DNA of 64,000 nucleotides, taken from the NCBI GenBank assembly GCA_037893225.1, contig JAZGUH010000565.1:372001-436000 (forward strand), in the 5' to 3' direction. A program made the position numbers and the translations under genes. Shown here piece by piece: positions 46,817-60,315 of the stretch. The notes beneath the pieces are model-generated. The model saw nothing but the letters and a program-made list of their open reading frames with translations, made no database searches and had not been told where the DNA came from. The DNA comes from Hippasteria phrygiana. Taxonomy: Eukaryota; Echinodermata; Asteroidea; Valvatida; Goniasteridae. Position 1 is the first letter of the stretch; each line of letters begins with the position of its first letter.

Positions 46817-49800
46817 TTTTTTTTTTTTTTTCTTTTTCAGACTTTTTGCCCATAGCATTTGTACACGATTTCTTTCTGCCAGGGACTTTGGCTACTTTTA
46901 TGCAGCCGATTGCCTTTAAACTTAACAGACACTTAGACCAACTGCTCAGAATGTATGCCGAACTTTTACGTCATGATGACGTCATCACGTGATTTTTTAT
47001 GAATTTTTGAATTTTGAAAATCGTAACATTCATTAAATTATATCTAGCGAACAAAACAAGATATTTTCAAAATTCTTTTTCTTATAGCTTTGGTATGTCT
47101 CAAAGATATGCCTTAAAAAGCGAAAATTGTGTGACGTCATGATGACGTCATCAAAAATGCTTTTTTTTTTTAACGCATGTAAGGGTCAATCTGATTACAA
47201 AAATGTATATATTGAATTTTGCTGTACCCAATTCCAAAATTTCATGATCGTGGCTCACTCAAGTAAGAAATGACAGCCATTTCAAAATTTAGACCAAATT
47301 CAATATAACACAAAGGAATTCTGGGACGGGCTGATAACCATGGCTATTATGAGCTTGCTGTTTATAAAAGGGGTTGATTTCTAGTCTTTTTTCAAGTCGC
47401 TGAATTTTTGAAGTTTTAAAATCGTAACATTCTTTTCAATATATCTAGCGAACAAAACAAGATATTTTCAAAATTATTTTTGTTACAGCTTTGGTATGTC
47501 TCAAAGATATGCCCTAAATGGCGAAAATTGTGTGACGTCATGATGACGTCATCAACAATATTTTTTTTTTTAAACGCATGTAAGGGTCAATCTGATTACA
47601 AAAATGTATACATTGTATTTTTCTGTACCCAATTCCAAAATTTCGTGATCGTGGCTCACTCAAGTAAGAAATAGGAGCCATTTCAAAATGTAGACCAAAT
47701 TCAATATAACACAAAGGAATTCTGGGAAGGGCTGATAACCATGGCATAAATGTGCATGCTGTTTATAAAAAGGGTTGATTTGTAGTCTTTTTTCAAGTCG
47801 CTGAATTCTTGAAGTTTTATAATCGTAACATTCTTTTCACTATATCTAGCGAACAAAACAAGATATTTTCAAAATTCTTTTTGTTATAGCTTTGGTATGT
47901 CTCAAAGATATGCCTTAAAAAGCGAAAATTGTGTGACGTCATGATGACGTCATCAAAAATGTTTTTTTTTTTAACGCATATAAGGGTCAATCTGATTACA
48001 AAAATGTATATATTGAATTTTGCTGTACCCAATTCCAAAATTTCATGATCGTGGCTCACTCAAGTAAGAAATAACAGCCATTTCAAAATTTAGACCAAAT
48101 TCAATATAACACAAAGGAATTCTGGGACGGGCAGATAACCATGGCTATTATGTGCTTGCTGTTTATAAAAGGGGTTGATTTCTAGTCTTTTTTCAAGTCG
48201 CTAAATTTTTGAAGTTTTAAAATCGTAACATTCTTTTCAATATATCTAGCGAACAAAACAAGAAATTTTCAAAATTATTTTTGTTACAGCTTTGGTATGT
48301 CTCAAAGATATGCCCTAAAAAGCGAAAATTGTGTGACGTCATGATGACGTCATCAACAAATCTTTTTTTTTAAACGCATGTGAGGGTCAATCCGATTAGA
48401 AAAATGTATATATTGAATTTTCCTGTACCTAATTCCAAAATTTGATGATCGTGGCTCACTCAAGTAAGAAATAGGAGCCATTTCAAAATTTTGACCAAAT
48501 TCAATATAACACAAAGGAATTCTGGGAAGGGCTGATAACCATGGGTATTTTGTGCTTGCTGTTTATAAAAGGGGTTGATTTCTAGTCTTTTTTCAAGTCG
48601 CTAAATTTTTGAAGTTTTAGAATCGTAACAGTCTTTTCAATATATCTAGCGAACAAAACAAGATATTTTCAAAATTCTTTTTGTTATAGGTTTGGTATGT
48701 CTCAAAGATATGCCATAAAAAGCGCAAATTGTGTGACGTCATGATGACGTCATAAAAAAATTTTTTTTTTCAAGTCGCTAGAATATTGCACATAGCATTT
48801 GTAAACGTTTTCTTTCTTACCGGCCACTTTGGCTACTTTTAAACTTGGCAGACACTTACACCAACTGCTCACAATGTGTGCCGAACTTTTACGTCATGAT
48901 GACGTCATCACATGTCACGTGACGTCATCTTAAAGGGGCATTTTTTCGAAGCCATATATCTACAAAAGTACAAGTCCGATTAAGTTGAAACGTAATATCT
49001 AGGTATGCCACCGGGTGTTATAAATGAACATTGACATGATGTTATGATGACGTCATCACATGTCACGTGACGTCATCTTAAAGGGGCAGTTTTTGAAGCC
49101 ATATATAAACAAAAGTACAAGTTCGATTAAGTTGAAATGTAATATCCAGGTAGGTCTGCAGGTTTATGGACGAAAATTGACATGACATTATGATGATGAT
49201 GTCATCACACGTCACGTGACGTCATCTTAAAGGGGCAGTTTTTGAAGCCATAAACAAAAGTACAAGTCCGATTAAGTTGAAAAGTAATATCTAGGTAGCC
49301 CAATAGGTTTATAGATGAAAATTGACATGACATTATTATGATGTCATCACATGTCACATGACGTCATCTTAAAGGTGCAGTTTTTGAAGCCATATATAAA
49401 CAAAAGTACAAGTCCGATTAAGTTCAAAAGTAATATCTAGGTAGCCCAGTAGGTATTTTAAATAAAAAAATGATGATGTCATGATTACGTCATCACTTGT
49501 TTCGTGTCATTATCTTAAAGGGGCATTTTTCGAAGCCATAAATATACAAAAGTACAGGTCCGATTTATTTGAAATGTAATATATAGTCGGGTAGGCAAGC
49601 AGGTTTATAGATGAAAATTGACATGACGTTATGATGACGTCATCACATGTCACGTGACGTTATCTTAAAGGGGCAGTTTTTGAAGCCATACATTGTATAT
49701 CTACAAAAGTACAAGTTTGATTATTTTAAATGTAATATCTAGGTAGGTCAGCAAGTTTACAGATGAAAATTTACATTACGTTATTTTGACGTCATCACAA

Positions 49801-49967
49801 GTGACTATTACAAACAACTTTAATCATTTTCAAAGTCTAACAAAGAAAACTGGCAGGAGCGCGATTGTTTGACGAAGTTTAATTATTGTATTCACATTTC
49901 ACATCCAAACTAAAAAAAAAAAAAAACGAAACAGCCCTGTGTTTGTCCACAAACACCGTCCGTCTAG
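46817..49967 (+). mobile_element. Helitron-like element 14 (3.15 kb, divergent)
   Basis: Same general layout as the 2.93-kb units but with an additional 400-bp monomer and point differences. The 3' end is GTGTTTGTCCACAAACAC then CGTCCGTCTAG. The first tip hairpin of element 15 follows at 49970 after only TT. Confidence 0.8.
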
Positions 49968-49969
49968 TT

Positions 49970-50140
49970 GGCTGTTTCGAAAGTTTTTCGAAACAGCCCT
50001 TGTTTTCGTTAAGATTTTTTTTTTTTTCTTTTTTTTTTTGGCTGTTTCGAAAGTTTTTCGAAACAGCCCTTGTTTTCGTTAAGATTTTTTTTTTTTTCTT
50101 TTTTTTTTTTGGCTGTTTCGAAAGTTTTTCGAAACAGCCC
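49970..50140 (+). repeat. Palindromic tip repeats, 3 units, element 15
   Basis: Hairpins start at 49970, 50040 and 50111, all with centre CGAAAGTTTTTCG. They are homogeneous, unlike the four varied tips of the otherwise near-identical element 8, so tip number and type change faster than the body. Confidence 0.9.
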
Positions 50141-50156
50141 TTGTTTTCGTTAAGAT

Positions 50157-50188
<32 letters not shown>

Positions 50189-52063
50189 TTTTTTTTTCTT
50201 TTTCAGACTTTTTGCCCATAGCATTTGTACACGTTTTCTTTCTGCCAGGCACTTTGGCTACTTTTATGTAGCCGATTGCCTTTAAATTTAACAGACACTT
50301 AGACCAACTGCTCAGGATGCATGCCGAACTTTTACGTCATGATGACGTCATCACGTAATTTTTTATGAATTTTTGAATTTTGAAAATCGTAACATTCATT
50401 AAATTATATCTAGCGAACCAAATAAGATATTTTCAAAATTCTTTTTCTTATGGCTTTGGTATGTCTCAAAGATATGCCCTAAATTGCGAAAATTGTGTGA
50501 CGTCATGATGACGTCATCAAAAATGTGTTTTTTTGTTAACGCATGTAAGGGTCAATCCGATTACAAAAATGTATATATTGAATTTTCCTGTACCCAATTC
50601 CAAAATTTCATGATCGTGGCTCACTCAAGTATGAAATAGGAGCCATTTCAAAATTTAGACCAAATTCAATATAACACAAAGGAATTCTGGGAAGGGCTGA
50701 TAACCATGGGTATTATGTGCTTGCTGTTTATAAAAGGGTTGATTTCTAGTCTTTTTTCAAGTCGCCAAATTTTTGAAGTATTAAAATCGTAACATTCTTT
50801 TCAATATATCTAGCGAACAAAACAAGATATTTTCAAAATTATTTTTGTTACAGCTTTGGTATGTCTCAAAGATATGCCCTAAAAAGCGAAAATTGTGTGA
50901 CGTCATGATGACGTCATCAACAAATCTTTTTTTTTTTAACGCATGTAAGGGTCAATCCGATTACAAAAATGTATACATTGTATTTTTCTGTACCCAATTC
51001 CAAAATTTCATGATCGTGGCTCACTCAAGTAAGAAATGACAGCCATTTCAAAATTTAGACCAAATTCAATATAACACAAAGGAATTCTGGGACGGGCTGA
51101 TAACCATGGCTATTATGAGCTTGCTGTTTATAAACGGGGTTGATTTCTAGTCTTTTTTCAAGTCGCTGAATTTTTGAAGTTTTAAAATCGTAACATTCTT
51201 TTCAATATATCTAGCGAACAAAACAAGATATTTTCAAAATTATTTTTGTTACAGCTTTGGTATGTCTCAAAGATATGCCCTAAAAAGCGAAAATTGTGTG
51301 ACGTCATGATGACGTCATAAAAAAATTCTTTTTTTTAAGTCGCTAGAATATTGCCCATAGCATTTGTAAACTTTTTCTTTCTTACCGGCCACTTTGGCTA
51401 CTTTTAAACTTGGCAGACACTTACCCCAACTGCTCACAATGTGTGCCGAACCTTTACGTCATGATGACGTCATCACATGTCACGTGACGTCATCTTAAAG
51501 GGGCATTTTTCGAAGCCATATCGTCACACAAAAAGTACAAGACCGATTAAGTTGGAACGTAATATCTAGGTATGCCACCGGGTGTTATAGATGAACATTG
51601 ACATGACGTTATGATCAAGTCATAACATGTCACGTGGTGTCATCTTAAAGGGGCACTCGCTAGATTATTGCCCATAGCATTTGTAAACGTTTTCTTTCTT
51701 ACCGGCCAGTTTGGCTACTTTTAAACTTGGCAGACACTTACCCCAACTGCTCACAATATGTGCCGAACTTTTACGTCATGATGACGTCATCACATGCCAC
51801 GTGACGTCATCTGAAAGGGGCATTTTTCGAAGCCATATTTTTACCGAAGTAGAAGTCAGATTAAGTTGAAAAGTAATATCTAGGTAGCCCAGTAGATTAT
51901 CTTAAACAATTTTGTGTCAGGAATGCTTGTAGGCCGGCATGTGTTATATATGAAAATTGATGCGACGTTGTGGTGACGTCATCATATGATTTTAGAGTAA
52001 TTGTTTTACTTTTGAATCTTTAAGCTATAAGGCCTATCTCATCAACTGAACATGCTAATTTCG

Positions 52064-53976
52064 AAATTCTTATTGTAATTCTTTTTGAAATAGGTTGTTT
52101 AGGTAAACAAGTTTTACGTTCTGTGATTTGGGAGGATTTAACATAATTTTCAAAAATAGTTGTTGTATTTTGTTCCACTCAAGTAAATGTTGTCTCAATC
52201 GTATTTTGGATTACCTTACTTTTAATTTCCAGTTTATAATTCCCAATGTATTAAAAAAAATGCGTTCTGTGATTTTCTACTGCTCAAATAAAGTTTGTTT
52301 CAGCCGTCTATTCTTTAAGGTGTGTTGCGTTAATTACTGGTTTTCCGTTTTCAAACACTACATGGGTTATGCTTCGCTCTCACCCACCGCTCTATGTGTG
52401 TGTTTGCCTTAAATTGTTAGTTAAGTTTGGTATACAGTGCTAGGCGCCACCGGACAAAATCCGTGAATGAATTTTTACCAGTAAACTCGTATGCTGCCCT
52501 CTACAGTTCACTAAACACAACCAGAGGAGTATTTTTTTAAGTACTACCGCCCTCTTGCGCTAAAAAGTTGACAGGTTTGTCAATTGTGGCAGAGAAACTT
52601 TTGACCAGTAAGATTATGTCGAACTTTCCTTGCATTTAACTGTACCTCCCTAGGGTGTGTGGAAAATCATATTACAATTGGAGAATTCAGGACTATTAGG
52701 GTTAATAAGACCGTATTTTCTTTCAATTATATACTGTAATAAAAATATACTAGTAAGACTTCATTAAATAACTCTCTTTATTCAAAGGTCTTGTTTTCAA
52801 AGAATTCTTTTTATTGCTTCCTACGTGCCACAATGTCAACATGCATTTTTATCAAGAACATATCACATAATATTAATAAAGATTCAAATTTGAGAGGCAA
52901 GTTACTCCAATACAAGCCTGAAAACAAAATGTTGAAGAGAAAAAGTTGTGTATTTAACAAGTGCATTCAGTGAAAAGCACAGAAACAATCATGCGTCTTA
53001 TAACATTCTTTCCAAATTCTTATTGTAATTCTTTTTGAAATATGTTTTTTACGTCATAGGTAAACAAGTTTTGCGTTCTGTGATTTGGGAGGATTTAACA
53101 TAATTTTCAAAAATAATTGTTGTATTTTGTTCCACTCAAGTAAATGTTGTCTCAATCGTCATTTGGATTACCTTACATTTAATTTCCAGTTTATAATTCC
53201 CAATGTATTAAAACAAATGCGTTCTGTGATTTTCTACTGCTCAAATAAAGTTTGTTTCAGCCGTGCATTCTTTAAGGTGTGTTGCGTTAATTTCTGGTTT
53301 TCCGTCTTCAAACACTACAGGGGGTATGCTTCGGTCTCACCCACCGCTCTATGTGTTTGTTTGCCTTAAATTGTTAGTTAAGTTTGGTATACAGTGCTAG
53401 GCGCCACCGGACAAAATCCGTGAATGAATTTTTACCAGTAAACTCGTATGCTGCCCTCTACAATTCACTAAACACAACCAGAGGAGTATTTTTGTAAGTA
53501 CTACCGCCCTCTTGCGCTAAAAAGTTGACAGGTTTGTCAATTGTGGCAGAGAAACTTTTGACCAGCAAGATTATGTCGGACTTTCTTTGCATTTAACTGT
53601 ACCTCCCTAGGGTGTGTGGAAAATCATATTAAAATTTGAGAATTCAGGACTATTAGGGTTAATAAGACCGTATTTTCTTTCAATTATATACTGTAATAAA
53701 AATATACCAGTAAGACTTCATTAAATAACTCTCTTCATTCAAAGGTCTTGTTTTCAAAGAATTCTTTTTATTGCTTCCTACGTGCCACAATGTCAACATG
53801 CATTTTTATCAAGAACATATCACATAATATTAATAAAGATTCAAATTTGAGAGGCAAGTTACTCCAATACAAGGCTGAAAACAAAATGTTGAAGAGAAAA
53901 AGTTGTATTTAACAAGTGCATTCAGTGAAAAGCACACAAACAATCAGGCGTCTTATAACATTCTTTTTGAATTACA
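52064..53976 (+). repeat. Cargo module, element 15 (two copies of about 950 bp)
   Basis: Same two-copy structure as 29000-30912, nearly identical in sequence. Confidence 0.85.
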
Positions 53977-55247
53977 GACATACATGATGACGTCATCACA
54001 TGCCACGTGACGTCATCTTAAAGGGGCAGTTTTTGAAGCTATATATCTACAAAAGTACAAGTTCGATTAAGTTGAAAAGTAATATCTAGGTAGCCCAGTA
54101 GGTTTATAGCTGAAAATTGACATGACATTATCATGATTGATGTCATCACATGTCACGTGACGTCATCTTAAAGGGGCAGTTTTGAAGCCATATATCTACA
54201 AAAGTACAAATTCGATTAAGTTGAAATGTAATATCCAGGTAGGTCTGCAGGTTCATAGATGAAAATAAACATGACAATAGGACGACGTCATCACATGTCA
54301 CGTGACGTCATCTTAAAGGGGCAGTTTTGGAAGCCATATATCAACAAAAGTACAAGTTCAATTAAGTTGAAACGTAATATCTAGGTAGGCCAGTAGGTTT
54401 ATAGATGGAAATTGACATGACATTATCATGATGTCATCACATGTCACGTGATGTCATCTTAAAGGGGCATTCGCTAGACTATATTGCATTTGTACATGTT
54501 TTTTTCTTACTGGCACTTTGGGTACTTTTAAAATTGGCAGAATTGCTCAGAATGTGTGTCGAACTTTTATGTCATGATGACGTCATCACATGTCAACTTG
54601 ACGTCATCTTAAAGGGGCATTTTTCGTAGCCATACATTGTGTATCTACACAAGTACAAGTCCGATTAAGTTGAAACGTAATATCTAAGTATGCTACACGG
54701 TGTGTTATAGATGAAAGTTGACATAACGTTATGATGACATCACATGTCACGTGATGTCATCTTAAAGGAGCATTCGCTAGACTATTGCCCATAGCATTTG
54801 TACACTTTTTTCTTATTGGCACTTTGGGTACTTTTCAAATTAGCAGACACTTAGACCAACTGCTCAGAATGTGTGTCGAACTTTTACGTCATGATGACAT
54901 CATCACATGTCACGTGACGTCATCTTAAAGAGGCATTTTTCAAAGCCATATATCTACAAAAGTACAAGTCCGATTAAGTTGAAACATGTATCTAGGTATG
55001 CCACCGGGTGTTATAGGTGAACATTGACTTGACGTTATGAAGTGATCACATGTCACGTGATGTCATTTTAAAGGGGCATTCGCTACACTATTCCCCATAA
55101 CATTTGTACTCGATTTCTTTCTTTAAACCAATCCTTCACACATCCAATAACGTTAATTATTGTATAAACATTTGACTAACTAACACAATAAAAAAAACAC
55201 GAAACAGCCCTGTGTTTGTCCACGGGACAAACACATAACATGTCTAG

Positions 55248-58200
55248 TTTTTTTTTTTTTTTTTTCTTTTTCAGACTTTTTGCCCATAGCATTTGTACAC
55301 GTTTTCTTTCTGCCAGGCACTTTGGCTACTTTTATGCAGCCGATTGCCTTTAAATTTAACAGACACTTAGACCAACTGCTCAGGATGCATGCCGAACTTT
55401 TACGTCATGATGACGTCATCACGTAATTTTTTATGAATTTTTGAATTTTGAAAATCGTAACATTCATTAAATTATATCTAGCGAACCAAATAAGATATTT
55501 TCAAAATTCTTTTTCTTATGGCTTTGGTATGTCTCAAAGATATGCCCTAAATTGCGAAAATTGTGTGACGTCATGATGACGTCATCAAAAATGTGTTTTT
55601 TTGTTAACGCATGTAAGGGTCAATCCGATTACAAAAATGTATATATTGAATTTTCCTGTACCCAATTCCAAAATTTCATGATCGTGGCTCACTCAAGTAT
55701 GAAATAGGAGCCATTTCAAAATTTAGACCAAATTCAATATAACACAAAGGAATTCTGGGAAGGGCTGATAACCATGGGTATTATGTGCTTGCTGTTTATA
55801 AAAGGGTTGATTTCTAGTCTTTTTTCAAGTCGCCAAATTTTTGAAGTATTAAAATCGTAACATTCTTTTCAATATATCTAGCGAACAAAACAAGATATTT
55901 TCAAAATTATTTTTGTTACAGCTTTGGTATGTCTCAAAGATATGCCCTAAAAAGCGAAAATTGTGTGACGTCATGATGACGTCATCAACAAATCTTTTTT
56001 TTTTTAACGCATGTAAGGGTCAATCCGATTACAAAAATGTATACATTGTATTTTTCTGTACCCAATTCCAAAATTTCATGATCGTGGCTCACTCAAGTAA
56101 GAAATGACAGCCATTTCAAAATTTAGACCAAATTCAATATAACACAAAGGAATTCTGGGATGGGCTGATAACCATGGCTATTATGAGCTTGCTGTTTATA
56201 AACGGGGTTGATTTCTAGTCTTTTTTCAAGTCGCTGAATTTTTGAAGTTTTAAAATCGTAACATTCTTTTCAATATATCTAGCGAACAAAACAAGATATT
56301 TTCAAAATTATTTTTGTTACAGCTTTGGTATGTCTCAAAGATATGCCCTAAATGGCGAAAATTGTGTGACGTCATGATGACGTCATAAAAAAATTCTTTT
56401 TTTTAAGTCGCTAGAATATTGCCCATAGCATTTGTAAACTTTTTCTTTCTTACCGGCCACTTTGGCTACTTTTAAACTTGGCAGACACTTACCCCAACTG
56501 CTCACAATGTGTGCCGAACCTTTACGTCATGATGACGTCATCACATGTCACGTGACGTCATCTTAAAGGGGCATTTTTCGAAGCCATATCGTCACACAAA
56601 AAGTACAAGACCGATTAAGTTGGAACGTAATATCTAGGTATGCCACCGGGTGTTATAGATGAACATTGACATGACGTTATGATCAAGTCATAACATGTCA
56701 CGTGGTGTCATCTTAAAGGGGCACTCGCTAGATTATTGCCCATAGCATTTGTAAACGTTTTCTTTCTTACCGGCCAGTTTGGCTACTTTTAAACTTGGCA
56801 GACACTTACCCCAACTGCTCACAATATGTGCCGAACTTTTACGTCATGATGACGTCATCACATGCCACGTGACGTCATCTGAAAGGGGCATTTTTCGAAG
56901 CCATATTTTTACCGAAGTAGAAGTCAGATTAAGTTGAAAAGTAATATCTAGGTAGCCCAGTAGATTATCTTAAACAATTTTGTGTCAGGAATGCTTGTAG
57001 GCCGGCATGTGTTATATATGAAAATTGATGCGACGTTGTGGTGACGTCATCATATGATTTTAGAGTAATTGTTTTACTTTTGAATCTTTAAGCTATAAGG
57101 CCTATCTCATCAACTGAACATGCTAATTTCGAAATTCTTATTGTAATTCTTTTTGAAATAGGTTGTTTAGGTAAACAAGTTTTACGTTCTGTGATTTGGG
57201 AGGATTTAACATAATTTTCAAAAATAGTTGTTGTATTTTGTTCCACTCAAGTAAATGTTGTCTCAATCGTATTTTGGATTACCTTACTTTTAATTTCCAG
57301 TTTATAATTCCCAATGTATTAAAAAAAATGCGTTCTGTGATTTTCTACTGCTCAAATAAAGTTTGTTTCAGCCGTCTATTCTTTAAGGTGTGTTGCGTTA
57401 ATTACTGGTTTTCCGTTTTCAAACACTACATGGGTTATGCTTCGCTCTCACCCACCGCTCTATGTGTGTGTTTGCCTTAAATTGTTAGTTAAGTTTGGTA
57501 TACAGTGCTAGGCGCCACCGGACAAAATCCGTGAATGAATTTTTACCAGTAAACTCGTATGCTGCCCTCTACAGTTCACTAAACACAACCAGAGGAGTAT
57601 TTTTTTAAGTACTACCGCCCTCTTGCGCTAAAAAGTTGACAGGTTTGTCAATTGTGGCAGAGAAACTTTTGACCAGTAAGATTATGTCGAACTTTCCTTG
57701 CATTTAACTGTACCTCCCTAGGGTGTGTGGAAAATCATATTACAATTGGAGAATTCAGGACTATTAGGGTTAATAAGACCGTATTTTCTTTCAATTATAT
57801 ACTGTAATAAAAATATACTAGTAAGACTTCATTAAATAACTCTCTTTATTCAAAGGTCTTGTTTTCAAAGAATTCTTTTTATTGCTTCCTACGTGCCACA
57901 ATGTCAACATGCATTTTTATCAAGAACATATCACATAATATTAATAAAGATTCAAATTTGAGAGGCAAGTTACTCCAATACAAGCCTGAAAACAAAATGT
58001 TGAAGAGAAAAAGTTGTGTATTTAACAAGTGCATTCAGTGAAAAGCACAGAAACAATCATGCGTCTTATAACATTCTTTCCAAATTCTTATTGTAATTCT
58101 TTTTGAAATATGTTTTTTACGTCATAGGTAAACAAGTTTTGCGTTCTGTGATTTGGGAGGATTTAACATAATTTTCAAAAATAATTGTTGTATTTTGTTC

Positions 58201-60315
58201 CACTCAAGTAAATGTTGTCTCAATCGTCATTTGGATTACCTTACATTTAATTTCCAGTTTATAATTCCCAATGTATTAAAACAAATGCGTTCTGTGATTT
58301 TCTACTGCTCAAATAAAGTTTGTTTCAGTCGTGCATTCTTTAAGGTGTGTTGCGTTAATTTCTGGTTTTCCGTCTTCAAACACTACAGGGGGTATGCTTC
58401 GGTCTCACCCACCGCTCTATGTGTTTGTTTGCCTTAAATTGTTAGTTAAGTTTGGTATACAGTGCTAGGCGCCACCGGACAAAATCCGTGAATGAATTTT
58501 TACCAGTAAACTCGTATGCTGCCCTCTACAATTCACTAAACACAACCAGAGGAGTATTTTTGTAAGTACTACCGCCCTCTTGCGCTAAAAAGTTGACAGG
58601 TTTGTCAATTGTGGCAGAGAAACTTTTGACCAGCAAGATTATGTCGGACTTTCTTTGCATTTAACTGTACCTCCCTAGGGTGTGTGGAAAATCATATTAA
58701 AATTTGAGAATTCAGGACTATTAGGGTTAATAAGACCGTATTTTCTTTCAATTATATACTGTAATAAAAATATACCAGTAAGACTTCATTAAATAACTCT
58801 CTTCATTCAAAGGTCTTGTTTTCAAAGAATTCTTTTTATTGCTTCCTACGTGCCACAATGTCAACATGCATTTTTATCAAGAACATATCACATAATATTA
58901 ATAAAGATTCAAATTTGAGAGGCAAGTTACTCCAATACAAGGCTGAAAACAAAATGTTGAAGAGAAAAAGTTGTATTTAACAAGTGCATTCAGTGAAAAG
59001 CACACAAACAATCAGCCGTCTTATAACATTCTTTTTGAATTACAGACATACATGATGACGTCATCACATGCCACGTGACGTCATCTTAAAGGGGCAGTTT
59101 TTGAAGCTATATATCTACAAAAGTACAAGTTCGATTAAGTTGAAAAGTAATATCTAGGTAGCCCAGTAGGTTTATAGCTGAAAATTGACATGACATTATC
59201 ATGATTGATGTCATCACATGTCACGTGACGTCATCTTAAAGGGGCAGTTTTGAAGCCATATATCTACAAAAGTACAAATTCGATTAAGTTGAAATGTAAT
59301 ATCCAGGTAGGTCTGCAGGTTCATAGATGAAAATAAACATGACAATAGGACGACGTCATCACATGTCACGTGACGTCATCTTAAAGGGGCAGTTTTGGAA
59401 GCCATATATCAACAAAAGTACAAGTTCAATTAAGTTGAAACGTAATATCTAGGTAGGCCAGTAGGTTTATAGATGGAAATTGACATGACATTATCATGAT
59501 GTCATCACATGTCACGTGATGTCATCTTAAAGGGGCATTCGCTAGACTATATTGCATTTGTACATGTTTTTTTCTTACTGGCACTTTGGGTACTTTTAAA
59601 ATTGGCAGAATTGCTCAGAATGTGTGTCGAACTTTTATGTCATGATGACGTCATCACATGTCAACTTGACGTCATCTTAAAGGGGCATTTTTCGTAGCCA
59701 TACATTGTGTATCTACACAAGTACAAGTCCGATTAAGTTGAAACGTAATATCTAAGTATGCTACACGGTGTGTTATAGATGAAAGTTGACATAACGTTAT
59801 GATGACATCACATGTCACGTGATGTCATCTTAAAGGAGCATTCGCTAGACTATTGCCCATAGCATTTGTACACTTTTTTCTTATTGGCACTTTGGGTACT
59901 TTTCAAATTGGCAGACACTTAGACCAACTGCTCAGAATGTGTGTCGAACTTTTACGTCATGATGACATCATCACATGTCACGTGACGTCATCTTAAAGAG
60001 GCATTTTTCAAAGCCATATATCTACAAAAGTACAAGTCCGATTAAGTTGAAACATGTATCTAGGTATGCCACCGGGTGTTATAGGTGAACATTGACTTGA
60101 CGTTATGAAGTGATCACATGTCACGTGATGTCATTTTAAAGGGGCATTCGCTACACTATTCCCCATAACATTTGTACTCGATTTCTTTCTTTAAACCAAT
60201 CCTTCACACATCCAATAACGTTAATTATTGTATAAACATTTGACTAACTAACACAATAAAAAAAACACGAAACAGCCCTGTGTTTGTCCACGGGACAAAC
60301 ACATAACATGTCTAG
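55248..60315 (+). mobile_element. Long Helitron-like element 16 (5.07 kb, with cargo)
   Basis: The body matches element 15 with an offset of 5068 bp and few differences, but it starts at the plain T-run without the GGCTGTTTCG tip. Type D 3' end at 60312-60315. Confidence 0.85.
57132..59044 (+). repeat. Cargo module, element 16 (two copies of about 950 bp)
   Basis: Same two-copy cargo as in elements 8 and 15, near-identical. Confidence 0.85.

Larger units (their letters stand above)
49968..55247 (+). mobile_element. Long Helitron-like element 15 (5.3 kb, with cargo)
   Basis: Opens with three palindromic tips. From about 50205 it is near-identical to element 8 (offset about 23062), including the duplicated cargo and the type D 3' end at 55244-55247. 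Confidence 0.85.
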